A stretch of 64,000 bases of DNA. Origin: Flavobacteriales bacterium. GTDB lineage: Bacteria > Bacteroidota > Bacteroidia > Flavobacteriales_F > PHOS-HE28. Under the pieces are notes generated by a model, which worked only from the letters and a program-made list of their open reading frames with translations, had not been told where the DNA came from and ran no database searches. Location of the stretch: NCBI GenBank assembly GCA_016717305.1, contig JADKFY010000008.1, positions 1 to 64,000 on the forward strand, written 5' to 3'. Of the stretch, positions 34,601 to 42,813 are shown in pieces. Both the position numbers and the translations under genes were made by a program. Positions within the stretch are counted from its first letter, which is position 1, and each line of letters opens with the position of its first letter.

Positions 34601-34961
34601 ACAGAAATTGGGCACCGAACCACAATTCAAATGGCAGCGCCCCAGCGTGGTGGTCATGAGCGAGAGCAATTACAGCGATGCGCACATGTTCCCGGTCACG
34701 TACAAAGCATTGGGGATCGGAAAACTGGTGGGCATGCCCGTACCGGGAACCGGAACTGCGGTCTGGTGGGAAGGCTTGCAGAACGAGATGTGGTTCGGGA
34801 TCCCGCAGGTTGGCATGGTGGACATGCAGGGCAAATTCCTGGAGAACCAGCAATTGGAACCGGACATTCGCCAGGCGCTCGACCCCGCCATAGTGATCCA
34901 AGGCCGCGACCAGCAATTGGAAGCAGCAGTAAAGGAGTTGCAGCAGCAATTGAAGAAGTGA
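31686..34961 (+). CDS. Tricorn-type S41 peptidase with N-terminal propellers
   Basis: A 1091-residue exported protein (signal ends SSAFMAQ). Residues ~25-560 carry TolB/WD40-like repeats (ISPDGSAIVFTYQGDLW, FSPDGRTILYASER, WSPDGKEVAYLEE) forming the two propellers of tricorn proteases. A Lys/Glu-rich stretch (~565-600) interrupts the second. A C1-like segment, a PDZ domain (~780-850) and the S41 core follow, with DTRFNGGGWLHDDL and the nucleophile in SESNYSDAHMF. It likely degrades oligopeptides in the periplasm. ATG 31686 is chosen for the signal peptide. Confidence 0.9.
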   Translation: MLFSIRSTITGLSILLSSAFMAQSSPLWLRQPAISPDGSAIVFTYQGDLWRVDAKGGNAQLLTTNEAVDANPVWSHNGKQLAFSSDRYGNNDVYLMPSEGGAAKRLTFHSAGDTPTDFTPNDSAIIFSSHRLDAASNQLFPVGGLGELYRVPVKGGRAFRLLTTPALSAHFDPAGDRLVFHDMKGYEDDLRKHHTSSVTRDIWTYDLKNKTYAQLTTFNGEDVDPLFSADGSTVYYLSEEKGSFNIFKRPVSGGTSTQVSFMTEHPVRGLSMSKGGLLCFSYRGELYTLVEGNGPQKVEVRIAADDRYREEKIIPVTEADEMHVSPNGKEIVFIHRGEVFVTSVAEGTTRRITNTPEQERSASFSPDGRTILYASERNGSWDVYTTKLTRKEENYFFNATVLKEEPLLTTPAEEFQPAWSPDGKEVAYLEERTAIKVINMASKATRLIMPADKNYSYSDGDQYFEWSPDSKWLLVEFLQPDQWITQCGLVSAEGGKEIFDLTHSGYGGYHPQWAMDGKAMTWVSARDGMKNHASWGGQTDAYAMFFTQAAYDKFKLNKEEAELMKAAEEKKKEGEEEDPKGAAKKKEEDKKKEEAKKDEKKKIEPLKFELSGIDERKVRLTPHSSDLSSMVLSKDGEKLFYIAKYEKSYDLWQAELRTHETKLLTSLGKEHAGDLQIDDEGTTLFFVAEGGISRMEIEKEEVKPVGINGEMVLNETKERAYLFEHVWRQVVKKFYTIDLHGVDWNALKVEYARYLPFINNNTDFADVLSEMLGELNASHTGAGYRAKLENADATASLGLFYADPEEPTSGVLITEVMENGPVIKDGGKIKVGHVIEQVDGVVLAADMDPAKLLNRKAGKPTLLSMYDPKTKTRWVESVRPLDRGEERELLYQRWVKRCRHIVDSLSGGTIGYVHVRGMDDQSYRIVYEDALGRNYAKKALVVDTRFNGGGWLHDDLATFLSGKTYMREEPRGQKLGTEPQFKWQRPSVVVMSESNYSDAHMFPVTYKALGIGKLVGMPVPGTGTAVWWEGLQNEMWFGIPQVGMVDMQGKFLENQQLEPDIRQALDPAIVIQGRDQQLEAAVKELQQQLKK

Positions 34962-35055
34962 TGTGATCGGCTGATCTTGGATCAGATCACTAGAACGTGT
35001 CAAGAGCACAGTACCGCGGTTTGCACAATAGCTCCGGACTCTCCGGGTTAGTCAA

Positions 35056-35090
35056 CCCTCTCCTTGGGAGAGGGGTCGGGGGATGAGGCC
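35056..35090 (+). repeat. Dispersed palindromic repeat, intergenic copy A
   Basis: Contains the palindromic CCCTCTCCTTGGGAGAGGG core and the tail GGGGG...GAGGCC. Nearly identical to the copy translated inside murF-alr (22939-22972). Confidence 0.75.
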
Positions 35091-35158
35091 GTATTCATCA
35101 GCCAAGGCGCACCGCACCATACTCCCTACAAAAGCTCCTCCCGATCCTAGATAGTCAT

Positions 35159-35192
35159 CCCTCTCCTTGGGAGGGGGGCAGGGAGTAAGGCC
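35159..35192 (+). repeat. Dispersed palindromic repeat, intergenic copy B
   Basis: A more diverged copy: the same CCCTCTCCTTGGGAG start, then GGGGGGCAGGGAGTAAGGCC. Same orientation as copy A. Confidence 0.7.
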
Positions 35193-35273
35193 CTACCACG
35201 ATCATGTTATTGCGGACGACATCCAACTGTTGGTCCTTTGTACCGGTCCGATAAAAGACGGCCAACAAAGCAC

Positions 35274-36338
35274 ATGTCCACCACCATTTCAAGGGACCCA
35301 CAAGAACTGAAAGTGCGTTGGGAAACCCTGCGCACGGAACAACCGAACCTTTACATGCGCAATGCCGCTGCAGAGCTCGGGGTAAGCGAGGCTGAATTGC
35401 TCGCAACACGGGTGGGTGATGGTGTAGTCTTTTTGAACACCGACTTCAAAGCGATCCTTTTGGACGTGTGTACGCTGGGGTATGTGATGGCGTTGACACG
35501 CAACAACGATGTGGTGCACGAGCGCAAAGGGCCGTACATCAACCCGCAACTCGATGGGCACGTGGGCCTTTTCCTGGGCGCGGATATCGACCTGCGGATC
35601 TTCTGGGGCTCATGGGCCTATGCTTTCGCGGTGGAAGAAACCGGAAAGGACATGGTGCGCAAGAGCATCCAGTTCTTCGGCAAGGACGGCAACGCCATCC
35701 ATAAGATCTACTTGACCGAACAAAGCAATGTCGCGTCCTATAACGAGTTAGTGGCGAAGCACCAAGCCGCCGATCAAGCCCAAGTGGTCACCGTGCAACC
35801 CGCACGCGCCGCCCGCCCGGAGCAACCCGATAGCGCGATCGATGTCGCCGGCTTCCAAGCAGGTTGGCTGGCCTTGAAGGACACACACGATTTCCACATG
35901 CTTGTGCATGGCATGGGACTTACGCGCACCCAAGCGTTGCGCATGGCACCAGTCGGCAACTGGTCCGTTTCGGTATCTCCATCAGCCCTGCGTGCAACAC
36001 TCACGAAAGCAGCAGCAGACAAAGTGCCGATCATGATCTTCGTTGGAAACCCCGGAATGATCCAGATCCATAGCGGTGAAGTTGTGAATGTGGTCGATGC
36101 TCGTGGTTGGCTCAACGTTCTGGACCCCGAACTCAACGTACACATTCGCGAAGAGGCGATCACCCAAGCATGGATCGTACGCAAACCCACCACCGATGGC
36201 TTGGTCACGGCGTTGGAGTGCTACGATGCGAAAGGGGAGCAATTGATCCAACTGTTCGGAAAACGCAAGCCCGGGATCCCCGAACTGGAGAGCTGGCGCG
36301 AATTGGTGCAAAATGTGGAGGAAGGATGCAAAGCCTGA
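35274..36338 (+). CDS. HemS/HmuS-like haem-degrading or haem-carrier protein
   Basis: A 354-residue cytoplasmic protein of the HemS/ChuS family, made of two related halves: LRTEQPNLYMRNAAAELGVSEAELLATRVG, here the MRNAAAELGVSEAEL segment, with FLGADIDLRIFWGSWAYAF, and the second half HDFHMLVHGMGLTRTQALRMAP with ITQAWIVRKPTTDG. The haem-ligand histidine region (HDFHMLVH) is present. Family members accept imported haem and release its iron or pass it on. ATG 35274 is preferred to the upstream frame start at 35238. No haem receptor gene is visible nearby. A 62-residue membrane protein overlaps its 3' end. Confidence 0.88.
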   Translation: MSTTISRDPQELKVRWETLRTEQPNLYMRNAAAELGVSEAELLATRVGDGVVFLNTDFKAILLDVCTLGYVMALTRNNDVVHERKGPYINPQLDGHVGLFLGADIDLRIFWGSWAYAFAVEETGKDMVRKSIQFFGKDGNAIHKIYLTEQSNVASYNELVAKHQAADQAQVVTVQPARAARPEQPDSAIDVAGFQAGWLALKDTHDFHMLVHGMGLTRTQALRMAPVGNWSVSVSPSALRATLTKAAADKVPIMIFVGNPGMIQIHSGEVVNVVDARGWLNVLDPELNVHIREEAITQAWIVRKPTTDGLVTALECYDAKGEQLIQLFGKRKPGIPELESWRELVQNVEEGCKA

Positions 36339-36514
36339 GCACAGTGATCGACCCAACCCCAATGCGCTGTGCCGGTGAAGAGCAGCAGCAAGTCACGGCC
36401 AAAAAGAAAGGGTGGTTGAAACGGATCGGCTGGATCGGTTTCTTCTTCTTCCTGATCAAGGGGCTGATCTGGCTCGTGGTGTTCTTCGGGGTGGGAAAGA
36501 TGGTGACCGGATAA
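36326..36514 (+). CDS. Small single-pass membrane protein overlapping the HemS-like gene
   Basis: A 62-residue protein starting at 36326, 13 bp inside the HemS-like gene, or at an internal ATG at 36362. It has a polar N-terminus with a KKKGWLKR patch, then one strongly hydrophobic helix (IGWIGFFFFLIKGLIWLVVF) and a short basic end. The overlap implies co-translation. Function unknown; small membrane proteins of this look are common beside cytoplasmic enzymes in Bacteroidota. Confidence 0.6.
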   Translation: MQSLSTVIDPTPMRCAGEEQQQVTAKKKGWLKRIGWIGFFFFLIKGLIWLVVFFGVGKMVTG

Positions 36515-36603
36515 GATCGATCATTGGGTCCAATTGGGTAAGGCCAACTACGATCATTACCCAAGGCCGCGCTAGCACTCCAGCTTTTCGTTCATCAATT
36601 TCA

Positions 36604-37695
36604 CTACGGACAAGGCGGCGAAAGTTGGTTGATCCATTCTTGGATCAATGCCACCCCTTCTTGGTGTACCACGGTGCGTCCTAAAAGAGGCATGCGTTCT
36701 GCCTCGTTGGTCGAATTGATCCGATAATAGAGCATCGAGCGTGCTGCATTGCCGCGGGCCACGATGTGTGTTTGTCCTTCTGCGATGGGATCATCGGGTG
36801 GTACGCACTCGCCGAGGTTCTCCGGTTGGGTGGTCTCAGAAAAAGCGAAACGCATGGACCGATAGTCGCAGTGGGTGTTATCGCTATGGCAGTGAGCACA
36901 ATTCATGTCCAAGTACGAGCGTACACGCGTCTCCAGGTCCTGTGAAGTATCGTTCCATCGGACGGTCGTGTTTATCCGTTTTGGAATGTCATTCGCCAAG
37001 TAGCCATTTCGCACCCACTCGATCAGTTGATTGCGGTCACCACTGGTATAAGGGTAGGTACTGTTCAGGTTCTGGGGTTTGGGACCGATGGGTGTATTGA
37101 GGCCGGAATACTTATGGCAGGTATGGCATTCAGCCTCGGCCGGGATACGGTAATTGATGCTTTGTTGCATGTTTTCCTCGTCGGTCCAAGTAATAGGAGT
37201 GTTGGACCCGGACATGTTGAAAGTGGCATCGGTCTGTTCAGCATTCCACACGTATTCGGCGAATTCCCAAAGGCCGTCCCGCTTATACAGAATGCGGGTC
37301 TCTATGATGCGCGTTGTATTGGTCGGTGCCACGTTGTCGTAGTAGAAATTCTTGATCAATACAGTGCCATCGGGCATATCAAGTATCACATGGTCGCCGG
37401 CATAGTGTGCCATACTTCCTTCAGGCATCCAGACGAAGCGCTTTTTGTGGGCATAGTCCGTGAACAGTGCGGTGATCGGTTCATAAGGTATAACGCCGGT
37501 GCGTGGGCGTTGGTCGGCCATCGGTCCTTTGAAGAAGCGGTACTCGGAAAGATTCGTGTACGGGAACTCATTCACGTTCAAGACCAACCTGTCCGCGCCA
37601 GCAGGGCTGCCGGGTAGGCCCTCTTCCAGTTCATCCTTGGAACACGAAACGAATACAATGAACAGGAGCGAGAGGAAAAGAAGGACTTTTTTCAT
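36604..37695 (-). CDS. Dihaem c-type cytochrome lipoprotein
   Basis: A 363-residue exported lipoprotein (MKKVLLFLSLLFIVFVSC, Cys18). Two haem c attachment motifs are present, CHTCH at 190-194 and CAHCH at 266-270. The N-terminal ~170 residues are beta-rich (GDHVILDMPDGTVLIKNFYY), an arrangement seen in the SO2930-type dihaem family. It should carry electrons in the periplasm; the partner is not adjacent. ATG 37695 is chosen because the frame upstream to 38415 overlaps the opposite DAHP synthase gene and lacks coding character. Confidence 0.83.
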   Translation of the reverse strand: MKKVLLFLSLLFIVFVSCSKDELEEGLPGSPAGADRLVLNVNEFPYTNLSEYRFFKGPMADQRPRTGVIPYEPITALFTDYAHKKRFVWMPEGSMAHYAGDHVILDMPDGTVLIKNFYYDNVAPTNTTRIIETRILYKRDGLWEFAEYVWNAEQTDATFNMSGSNTPITWTDEENMQQSINYRIPAEAECHTCHKYSGLNTPIGPKPQNLNSTYPYTSGDRNQLIEWVRNGYLANDIPKRINTTVRWNDTSQDLETRVRSYLDMNCAHCHSDNTHCDYRSMRFAFSETTQPENLGECVPPDDPIAEGQTHIVARGNAARSMLYYRINSTNEAERMPLLGRTVVHQEGVALIQEWINQLSPPCP

Positions 37696-37864
37696 GATGT
37701 TCTGACCGCGAATATCGGAAAGACGCAGGTGGGAATGAAATCGTGGCCTCACAAAATAAGGTCGGTTATGGAAAGGCAATGACCTAAGAACGAACAAGAG
37801 GTGAGTAAGTTCTGCAATGCCCCAAATAACAGGTCGTTCCAATTCCCGACGTGGAACATCCCCA

Positions 37865-37872
37865 TACCTTTG
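37865..37872 (+). promoter_or_regulatory. -7 box (TACCTTTG) almost abutting the DAHP synthase start
   Basis: An exact TAnnTTTG match that ends 5 bp before the ATG at 37877. If used, transcription would begin at or near the start codon, giving a leaderless or nearly leaderless mRNA. Confidence 0.45.
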
Positions 37873-37876
37873 TGCA

Positions 37877-39034
37877 ATGATCGACCAAGCACAGGGCACC
37901 TTGCATCCAAGACCGTTCGCCACTTGGGGCTTGGAGATGGCGCATCCTTTGTTGATCGCAGGGCCGTGCAGCGCCGAAAGTGAAGAACAGCTTGTTGCAA
38001 CAGCACGGGGTATTGCCGCCTCTGGTAGAGCCCAAGTTTTGCGGGCGGGTCTGTGGAAACCGCGCACTCGTCCCGGTAATTTCGAAGGTTCCGGTGCGCT
38101 GGGTTTAGCCTGGTTGCAGCGGGCAAAGGAGGAGACCGGATTGTTGACGATGACAGAGGTGGCCACTTCCGAACATGTTGAAGCCTGTTTGAGAGCAGGT
38201 GTGGACATGTTGTGGATCGGAGCCCGTACGACACCGAACCCCTTCAGTGTGCAAGCCTTGGCCGATGCATTGCGCGGTGTGGACATCCCAGTATTCGTGA
38301 AGAACCCGATCAATCCCGACCTGCAATTGTGGGTAGGGGCATTGGAGCGGCTGGCAAGGGCGGGAGTAACGCGGTTGGCGGCCATCCACCGGGGCTTCAG
38401 TTGGTTCGAACGCACTCCTTACCGGAACAGTCCAATGTGGGAGTTCCCGATCCGGTTGAAGGCAGCATTCCCAGAATTGGAGATCTTGTGCGATCCGAGC
38501 CACATTGCCGGAAGTCGCGAAAAGCTGGGGACCATTGCTCAACAGGCATTGGACCTTGGCCTGAGCGGCTTGATGTTGGAAGTACACGTTGACCCTGAGA
38601 ATGCGTACAGTGACGCGGAACAGCAGGTTACGCCGCAAGCGTATGGTGCACTGTTGGACAGTCTCATCTTTCGACAGGCGCGGCCGAACCAACACATGCA
38701 GGACCGATTGGACGAACTGCGGGACCTGATCGACCAATTGGATGATGAGATCGCCCAAAAGCTGGGAACACGAATGGATATCGCCGAGCGGATAGGCGAC
38801 CACAAACGGGAGAATATGGTGGCCATCCTTCAACCTGAAAGGTGGGAGCGTATCATGCAGAAGCAATACCGATTGGCCGAACACCTAGGGCTCAGCCCAT
38901 CTTTTGTGTTGGAGTTCATGGACGCGGTCCATCGCGAGAGCATCAGACGCCAAAGCGTTGTACTACCAGAACTTGGCACGCGCGCCAAGCCTTCAGGAAC
39001 CCCAGCCTTCCCGATCGATTTGTTGGACAAGTGA
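37877..39034 (+). CDS. Bifunctional DAHP synthase / chorismate mutase type II
   Basis: A 385-residue fusion acting at both ends of the shikimate pathway. The N-terminal part is a 3-deoxy-7-phosphoheptulonate synthase of the KDO8P-like type (IAGPCSAESEEQL, RAGLWKPRTRPGNFEG, CDPSHIAGSREKL). The C-terminal ~95 residues (RLDELRDLIDQLDDEIAQKL ... AERIGDHKRE) are an AroQ-type chorismate mutase, likely regulatory as well as catalytic. The combination is usual in Bacteroidota. ATG 37877 gives the normal short N-terminus before IAGPCSAES. Confidence 0.92.
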   Translation: MIDQAQGTLHPRPFATWGLEMAHPLLIAGPCSAESEEQLVATARGIAASGRAQVLRAGLWKPRTRPGNFEGSGALGLAWLQRAKEETGLLTMTEVATSEHVEACLRAGVDMLWIGARTTPNPFSVQALADALRGVDIPVFVKNPINPDLQLWVGALERLARAGVTRLAAIHRGFSWFERTPYRNSPMWEFPIRLKAAFPELEILCDPSHIAGSREKLGTIAQQALDLGLSGLMLEVHVDPENAYSDAEQQVTPQAYGALLDSLIFRQARPNQHMQDRLDELRDLIDQLDDEIAQKLGTRMDIAERIGDHKRENMVAILQPERWERIMQKQYRLAEHLGLSPSFVLEFMDAVHRESIRRQSVVLPELGTRAKPSGTPAFPIDLLDK

Positions 39035-39103
39035 TCAGCGTCCCACTACCTTGTGCAAGATATCCGGATCTTTTCCACACCGACCCAGCCCCAAAACACC
39101 TTC

Positions 39104-41938
39104 ATGATCAAACACGTTACACTCGGCCTCTCCGTGGTTTGCATTGCAACTATGGCGAGTGCCCAATTGAGCTTTACGGATGCTTCATCGCTCATGACAC
39201 CCTCGAACAGTGGTGGCTGCATGGGGGTGGTGGATATGAACGGGGACGGCTTGGACGACATAGCCAAGTTGAACAACGCGAATATTTGCCAAGTGGATTA
39301 CCAGAATCCGGACGGCAGTTTTACGTTCGTTGATTATGGTGCGGTCAGCAATGCGGGCCAATGGGGATGGGCGATCGCGGATATCGATAACAATGGACAC
39401 AAGGATGTTTTGAGCGGGGGTAACGGCGATGGAACGCATTATGTGCGCATCACTTCCCCCGGGGTGAGTGCGTTGTCCAACCTGAACGGACCGAACATCT
39501 TTACCCAAGGGATGAGCATCGCGGATGTCAACAATGACGGTGATCTGGATGTCTTCGCATGTGGTGACACCGGCCCGTCAAACTTGTGGCTCACCAATAC
39601 AAGCGGCGTGCCCATTAGCAACAACAGCTACATCAATTGGGCGACCAACCCGGTCAGTGATATGAGCGGCAACTACGGTTCATGCTTCACGGATTTTGAT
39701 GGGGATGGCGATATCGACCTGTATATCGCGCACTGCCGCCAGGGAGTGAATAGCCCGGATGATCCCCGCCGTTGGGACCGGTTGTTCGTGAATGACGGCA
39801 ACAACAATTACTCGGACCAAGCAGCCGAATACGGAGTGCAGATCCGCAACCAGACATGGACCACGGATTTCGGCGATTATGACAATGATGGTGATCTGGA
39901 CATGGTGGCCACGAACCACGATGCCACGATCCAATTGTTCGAGAACGATGGCAACGGTTATTTCACGGAAGTTACCGCGGGTTGCGGAATGGAATTCAAC
40001 AGCAACTACCTGCAGAGCAAGTTCGTGGATTTCGATAATGATGGAAATTTGGATGTCATGGTCGCCGGGGGCGATAATTTCCTTTTTATGGGAAATGGTG
40101 ATGGTACCTTCTTGAAGGTCGATGGAAAATTCCCATCAACGCGTGAAATGCACAGCTTCGCCACAGGTGATCTGAACAATGACGGTTTCCAAGATGTGTT
40201 CGCGAACTACGGTTCGGGATACATTACTCCATCCTCTAGCTTCCCGGATCGACTTTGGTTGAACGACGGAAATGACAACCATTGGTTCACTGTTCGGCTG
40301 ATCGGTACGGTAAGTAACCGAGATGCCGTGGGTGCAAGGGTCACGATCACCGGTCCATGGGGCAGCCAGGTGCGCGAAGTGAAAGCCGGTGAGAGCTATG
40401 GAATGGTGACCACGTTCGCCTGTAGCTTCGGTTTAGGTGCGGCAACTCAGGTGCCGACCGTAACGATCACATGGCCAAGCGGTCTTGTGGAAACCTTCAA
40501 CGATCTGGATGCGGATGCGACGATCACGGTGATCGAAGGGGAATGCATCAGTCCAGTTGCAGTGATCACCCCGGCCTCCGAGCCACTGCTTTGCGGAAAC
40601 GGTGATGCATTGGAACTTTCCGCGAATGAAGGATTCAACTACCTCTGGAGCAACGGTGCAACCACACAAACCATTTCCATTGATGAACCGGGCAACTACA
40701 GTGTCACCATTGATGATGGAACGGATTGCGCAGGGAACACAAGTCTCTTCGTTGCACAGCGCCCGGATGAAACACCGATGGTGACCGCTTTGGGCGAAAC
40801 GGATATTTGTGCAGGCGGAACGGTGGTTCTTACCACCGAGGCATCCAATTCCGGTTATTCATGGAGTACAGGAGAGACCACGCAAAGTATCACGGTCGGT
40901 ACCGCGGGTTCTTATAGTGTTACCACAGAAAGCGCTTTCTGTGGTGCGCTTAGCAGTGCTGCGACCGAAGTGGTCGTGTTCGCTACGCCCGATGCGCCAG
41001 TTGCGGAAGATGTTACGGTCCCTTTGAACAGCACGGCCAACTTGGATGCAACTGGGGTGAACATTGAATGGTTCGATCAGGCTGTCGGTGGAACACCGGT
41101 CGGAACGGGAAGCACGTTCACCACACCGGTGCTTTTTGCCAACACGACGTATTGGGTTTCATCAACCAACGATTTCGCCGGAGCTATTGAATTCGGTGCT
41201 CGTGCAAACCGGAGCACAAATGGCCAGTTCCACACCAACGCGGACAACTACCAGATCTTCACGGCCAACGAGGATCTTGTGATCCGCAGTACCAAGGTCT
41301 ATGCGAACGGAGATGGCGACCGCACATTTGCAGTGGTCGACCAAAGCAATGGCGCAACTATTGCGACCGGAGTTTTCAATGTCCCAAATGGAGAAAGTCG
41401 GGTCGATCTCAATTTCTTCGTTCCGGCGGGTGGTCCTTATGGCCTGCGTGCGGTAGGGGGAAACCCACAGTTGTGGCGCGATGGCACAGGGAGCGGAACG
41501 TCCTACCCGTACCCACTGGGAACCTTGGGTAGCATGACCAGCAGCAGTGCAACGGGCACCAACGCATTGGTGTACTACTACTTCTTCTACGATGTGGAAG
41601 TGCAAACCCCAGGTATCTCATGCACTGGACCTCGCACACAAGTGGATGTGTTGGTTGGTCCTTCAGCTCTTCAAGAGGTTTCGAACAGTACTGCGATCAC
41701 TGTATTCCCGAATCCGACCACCGGCCTTATTTCGGTTGGTATGGGTGAAGTGGAAGGTGGTGTTTCCTTGGATGTGCTCGACGTCACCGGCCGTGTTGTG
41801 TTGGCAGTGAATGCGGATTATGCAGCCCGTAAGAACGGTATCGTTACAATGGACCTCGGCAAGCTCGCTTCCGGCGATTACACACTGAACGTTCGTCACC
41901 AGAATGGTTCCAGCGTGCATCGCGTAGTGGTGCAATAA
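39104..41938 (+). CDS. Secreted FG-GAP/VCBS, ASPIC/UnbV and Ig-like protein with T9SS sorting domain
   Basis: A 944-residue surface protein. The signal peptide ends TMASAQ. Residues ~30-400 hold VCBS/FG-GAP repeats with calcium-type DxDxDGxxD loops (DMNGDGLDDIA, DIDNNGHKDVL, DFDGDGDIDLY, DYDNDGDLDMV, DFDNDGNLDVM), forming an integrin-like propeller. An ASPIC/UnbV-like domain follows (~420-500, RDAVGARVTI ... VTITWPSGLVETF), then Ig-like units (~510-730) and a jelly-roll-like region. The C-terminus (VFPNPTTGLISVG ... LASGDYTLNVRH) is a type A T9SS sorting domain. A strong terminator follows. Confidence 0.87.
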   Translation: MIKHVTLGLSVVCIATMASAQLSFTDASSLMTPSNSGGCMGVVDMNGDGLDDIAKLNNANICQVDYQNPDGSFTFVDYGAVSNAGQWGWAIADIDNNGHKDVLSGGNGDGTHYVRITSPGVSALSNLNGPNIFTQGMSIADVNNDGDLDVFACGDTGPSNLWLTNTSGVPISNNSYINWATNPVSDMSGNYGSCFTDFDGDGDIDLYIAHCRQGVNSPDDPRRWDRLFVNDGNNNYSDQAAEYGVQIRNQTWTTDFGDYDNDGDLDMVATNHDATIQLFENDGNGYFTEVTAGCGMEFNSNYLQSKFVDFDNDGNLDVMVAGGDNFLFMGNGDGTFLKVDGKFPSTREMHSFATGDLNNDGFQDVFANYGSGYITPSSSFPDRLWLNDGNDNHWFTVRLIGTVSNRDAVGARVTITGPWGSQVREVKAGESYGMVTTFACSFGLGAATQVPTVTITWPSGLVETFNDLDADATITVIEGECISPVAVITPASEPLLCGNGDALELSANEGFNYLWSNGATTQTISIDEPGNYSVTIDDGTDCAGNTSLFVAQRPDETPMVTALGETDICAGGTVVLTTEASNSGYSWSTGETTQSITVGTAGSYSVTTESAFCGALSSAATEVVVFATPDAPVAEDVTVPLNSTANLDATGVNIEWFDQAVGGTPVGTGSTFTTPVLFANTTYWVSSTNDFAGAIEFGARANRSTNGQFHTNADNYQIFTANEDLVIRSTKVYANGDGDRTFAVVDQSNGATIATGVFNVPNGESRVDLNFFVPAGGPYGLRAVGGNPQLWRDGTGSGTSYPYPLGTLGSMTSSSATGTNALVYYYFFYDVEVQTPGISCTGPRTQVDVLVGPSALQEVSNSTAITVFPNPTTGLISVGMGEVEGGVSLDVLDVTGRVVLAVNADYAARKNGIVTMDLGKLASGDYTLNVRHQNGSSVHRVVVQ

Positions 41939-41956
41939 CGAACACCTCAAGCTTCG

Positions 41957-41989
41957 AAAGCCTCCGTTCCAATTTGGAACGGAGGCTTT
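41957..41989 (+). terminator. Strong intrinsic terminator
   Basis: A perfect 15-bp stem (41957-41971 with 41975-41989) with a 3-base loop, followed by TTCTTTT. It lies 18 bp after the stop of the VCBS protein. The AAA...TTT ends make it potentially bidirectional. Confidence 0.9.
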
Positions 41990-42041
41990 TCTTTTGGGAC
42001 CGGTGGAGTGCAAGTAGTCCGGGAGGGACGTCATGCTGGAA

Positions 42042-42054
42042 GCCCCATCGGGGC
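42042..42054. repeat. Short hairpin GCCCC-ATC-GGGGC
   Basis: A 5-bp G/C stem with a 3-base loop, followed by GCTACA. It has the look of small dispersed palindromes in related genomes; only one copy is seen here. It lies ahead of the molybdenum-cofactor gene island. Confidence 0.35.
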
Positions 42055-42123
42055 GCTACAAAAAGATCGTCCATCACCTGTTACCTTGGTCACGTGGAAA
42101 ACACGGAGGGGGACCAGAGCGGA

Positions 42124-42813
42124 ATGCACGATGCACGGATCGCGGTCATAGGTGTCGGTGGCACAGGCTGTGCGCTTTTACCCTTGCTCGTTGCGTTGCC
42201 TGTGCATACCATCACATTGATCGATGGCGACACCGTGGAACGGCGCAACCTTTCGCGCCAACCTTTGTACGGTCAGCGCGACGTGGGCAAGACGAAAGTG
42301 CTCTGTGCGCGGTACCGTATGGGAGCTGTTGCTCCGTTGGGATCGCAGATGGAGGTGGTCCCGCAATTCATCGATGCGAACAACTGTTTTGAGTTATTGA
42401 AGGACCATGCTCTAGTTGCGGACTGCACCGACGATCTCGATGCTCGGAAGCTGATCGCAAGCACCTGTTCCGAACTTGGGATCCCACTGGTCAGTGGTGC
42501 TGTCCACGGCATGCAAATTCAAGTCACTACGGTTGATGCAACAGTGAAGGGAAGTGGATCGAACCCCGCATTCTTCCAAGGATCCCCGGCCGAGGAACAG
42601 ACCGGTTGCGACATGCGCATCGTTCCCGCAGCGGTCACCACTATAACGGCCTCGCTCATGGCGTTGCGTATCGAAGACCTGTTGCGCGGTGGCCACGGTC
42701 ACGCTGGTATGATGGATCTTTTGGATATCGCAAACGGCCGTTGGATGCGCATCATGGGTCCGACTGGTGGTGAGATCATGGACTCGCCGACGAGACCCCA
42801 ACGTCACGTTTAA
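42124..42813 (+). CDS. ThiF/MoeB-family adenylyltransferase
   Basis: A 229-residue E1-like enzyme. The nucleotide loop is VIGVGGTGCALLPLL, with the catalytic region DGDTVERRNLSRQPLY and TDDLDARKLI. In this setting it most likely adenylates the MoaD C-terminus for molybdopterin synthase, that is, it is MoeB-like. It is shorter than E. coli MoeB, and I see no CxxC pairs for the structural zinc. A GTG at 42094 is an alternative start. Its TAA overlaps the ATG of the TSUP gene, starting a chain of overlapping genes. Confidence 0.8.
   Translation: MHDARIAVIGVGGTGCALLPLLVALPVHTITLIDGDTVERRNLSRQPLYGQRDVGKTKVLCARYRMGAVAPLGSQMEVVPQFIDANNCFELLKDHALVADCTDDLDARKLIASTCSELGIPLVSGAVHGMQIQVTTVDATVKGSGSNPAFFQGSPAEEQTGCDMRIVPAAVTTITASLMALRIEDLLRGGHGHAGMMDLLDIANGRWMRIMGPTGGEIMDSPTRPQRHV

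Larger units (their letters stand above)
34962..35273. other. 312-bp intergenic region carrying two dispersed repeats
   Basis: There is no gene. Two copies of the CCCTCTCCTT...GAGGCC element (35056-35090 and 35159-35192) lie in the same orientation about 100 bp apart. The rest shows no clear signal. Confidence 0.7.

Noticed and set aside
37696..38415. N-terminal extension of the dihaem cytochrome frame up to 38415
   Set aside because: It overlaps the DAHP synthase gene, and an ATG at 37695 begins a perfect lipoprotein signal peptide.
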